Below, in pieces: positions 5,679 to 6,795 of a stretch of 6,795 nt of DNA. Within the stretch, counting starts at the first letter, position 1, and every line of letters starts with the position of its first letter. The stretch spans positions 1-6,795 of the forward strand of contig JAUWCP010000126.1 of NCBI GenBank assembly GCA_030609245.1, written 5' to 3'. The translations under genes were made by a program, and so were the position numbers. The stretch is from Hyphomicrobium sp. (lineage in GTDB: Bacteria > Pseudomonadota > Alphaproteobacteria > Rhizobiales > Hyphomicrobiaceae). A model generated the notes under the pieces. It did no database searches. It was not told the origin of the DNA and saw nothing but the letters and a program-made list of their open reading frames with translations.

Positions 5679-6791
5679 ATGATCTCGGTCGCAAGACCCC
5701 TAGATTTTTTTTGGCTGAAGAACACCTCCAAGTGTGCCTGCGTGCTTCTTGGAGCGCTTCTGTGCGTCAGCGCCGTGGTGCCCGCGCACGCGCAGAAGGC
5801 GACGCCTGTTGCCGTTGAGGTCGTGCGCACAGTGCCGCTTGTCAATCGGCTGGAGCTCTCCGGCACCGTTACCTCGCCGCGCGTTTCGCAAATTTCCACG
5901 TCGGTGCCTGGGCTCATTGAGGCCGTTCACTTCGACAGCGGCGCTATGGTCGAAGCCGGCGACCTGTTGCTCGAACTCGATCCCAAGCTGGAAGAGATGG
6001 CCCTCAAGCAGGCTGAAGCGGAAGCCCAACAGGCCGAGGCCGAGCTTGCTGATGCCCGCCGCCGGTTGAAAATTGCCGAGAACCTGGCAAAGCGATCGTA
6101 TGGGCCACAGAACACGGTCGATACCCTCAAGAACGAATTGCAGATCGACGCCGCGACGATCGCGCTCCGAATGGCGCAGCAAGCCGCGGCGGCCGAACGT
6201 CTGGATCGCCATTTGGTCAGGGCGCCCTATTCCGGTGTCATATCGCAGAGGATGGCCGAGGTGGGCGAGTGGGTCGTCCCAGGCACCACCGTATTCGAAC
6301 TCGTTGACATGCGAGGCCTTCGCGTCGATGTCCCTGTACCTCAGCAGTACTATCCGCAGCTCAAGACGGGCGCGGAGGTGACCCTCAGATTTGATGCGCT
6401 TCCCGATGCTGTATTACCCGCAAAGACCGAGGCGCTCATTCCCGTCAGCGATCCAAAGGTTCGTACCTTCACGTTGCGCGTTCTGCCCACGCGCGAAAAC
6501 GTCGCCATCACGCCGGGAATGTCGGCGCGTGTCTCCGTACGGCTCGCAACGGGCCAGCGCGGCATCGTTGTCAGCCGCGATGCGCTCGTGCGCTATCCCG
6601 ATGGCCGCATCACGGTTTGGGTTCTAGAGAGCAATGGTGAAGCAAATCACGTGAAGGAGCGCAGGGTCGAGATCGGCTTGTCGTTCGACGGCCTCGTGCA
6701 GATCCGCTCCGGCTTGAAAGAAGGCGAGCGGGTTGTCGTTCGCGGCAATGAGTCCTTGCGTGAAGGACAAGTGGTCCGGCTGGCCAGTTGA
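5679..6791 (+). CDS. RND efflux transporter periplasmic adaptor subunit (membrane fusion protein)
   Basis: Adaptor of the AcrA/MexA/HlyD type, linking an inner-membrane RND pump to an outer-membrane channel; the substrate cannot be read from sequence. Complete at 370 residues. A signal peptide covers about 1-38 with cleavage after VVPAHA; Cys29 lacks a proper lipobox (LLC instead of LAGC-like), so lipidation is unlikely. The domain order is standard: beta-barrel strand ELSGTVTSPRVSQISTSVPG (59-78), first lipoyl half VPGLIEAVHFDSGAMVEAGD (76-95), coiled-coil hairpin (about 102-177, with heptad-like QAEAEAQQAEAELADARRRL), second lipoyl half LVRAPYSGVISQRMAEVGEW (179-198), beta-barrel (about 212-290, ending TPGMSARVSVRL), and a membrane-proximal domain (about 291-368) with GLKEGERVVVRG. 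ATG 5679 follows AAAGAG by eight bases; an overlapping ATG at 5674 stops after two codons. The stop is four bases from the window end, where the RND permease gene would be expected. A run of eight T lies in codons 9-12. Confidence 0.92.
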   Translation: MISVARPLDFFWLKNTSKCACVLLGALLCVSAVVPAHAQKATPVAVEVVRTVPLVNRLELSGTVTSPRVSQISTSVPGLIEAVHFDSGAMVEAGDLLLELDPKLEEMALKQAEAEAQQAEAELADARRRLKIAENLAKRSYGPQNTVDTLKNELQIDAATIALRMAQQAAAAERLDRHLVRAPYSGVISQRMAEVGEWVVPGTTVFELVDMRGLRVDVPVPQQYYPQLKTGAEVTLRFDALPDAVLPAKTEALIPVSDPKVRTFTLRVLPTRENVAITPGMSARVSVRLATGQRGIVVSRDALVRYPDGRITVWVLESNGEANHVKERRVEIGLSFDGLVQIRSGLKEGERVVVRGNESLREGQVVRLAS

Positions 6792-6795
6792 TTTC

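Noticed and set aside
5751..5765. Cys29 of the efflux adaptor as a lipoprotein attachment site
   Set aside because: The residues before it (GALLC) do not match a lipobox, which needs Gly, Ala or Ser just before the cysteine; a normal cleavage site follows at VVPAHA.

Overview
The window reads as GC-rich chromosomal DNA from an alphaproteobacterium, most likely of the order Hyphomicrobiales (Rhizobiales). The evidence is the protein character (SecG with the QRSEGG/GRGTANLLTR signature, and a PpiD-like foldase opening MLEAIKRGSTGWVAKI) and the gene order tpiA-secG beside a divergent foldase-trpE pair, an arrangement I recall from this group. The genus is not determined. I see no tRNA, rRNA, insertion sequence, CRISPR array, prophage gene or other mobile element.

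Left half, minus strand. Reading right to left: tpiA (triose-phosphate isomerase), a small unrecognised secreted protein with a lysine/arginine-rich tail, and secG, which runs off the left edge. The two gaps between these genes are 95 bases each, so a shared transcript is possible but they are not tightly packed.

Centre. About 216 bases separate tpiA from the divergent foldase gene. This region holds a candidate tpiA promoter, two inverted repeats and, just before the foldase start, a strongly self-complementary GC-rich block. Rightward, a 632-residue membrane-anchored SurA/PpiD-type foldase is followed after 33 bases (9 if an earlier start is used) by trpE, which encodes the large subunit of anthranilate synthase and probably starts at TTG.

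Right end. A gap of 252 bases after trpE holds a candidate promoter and a small hairpin. It is followed by a complete RND-type efflux periplasmic adaptor gene that ends four bases before the window does; its transporter partner would be expected just outside. trpG, the glutaminase partner of TrpE, is not next to trpE.

Functionally this is mostly housekeeping: glycolysis, protein export and envelope folding, and tryptophan synthesis, with an efflux adaptor appended. I found no convincing new multi-gene system. The points most worth a second look are the unrecognised secreted basic-tailed protein, the structured leader before the foldase gene, and the trpE junction where trpG might have been expected.
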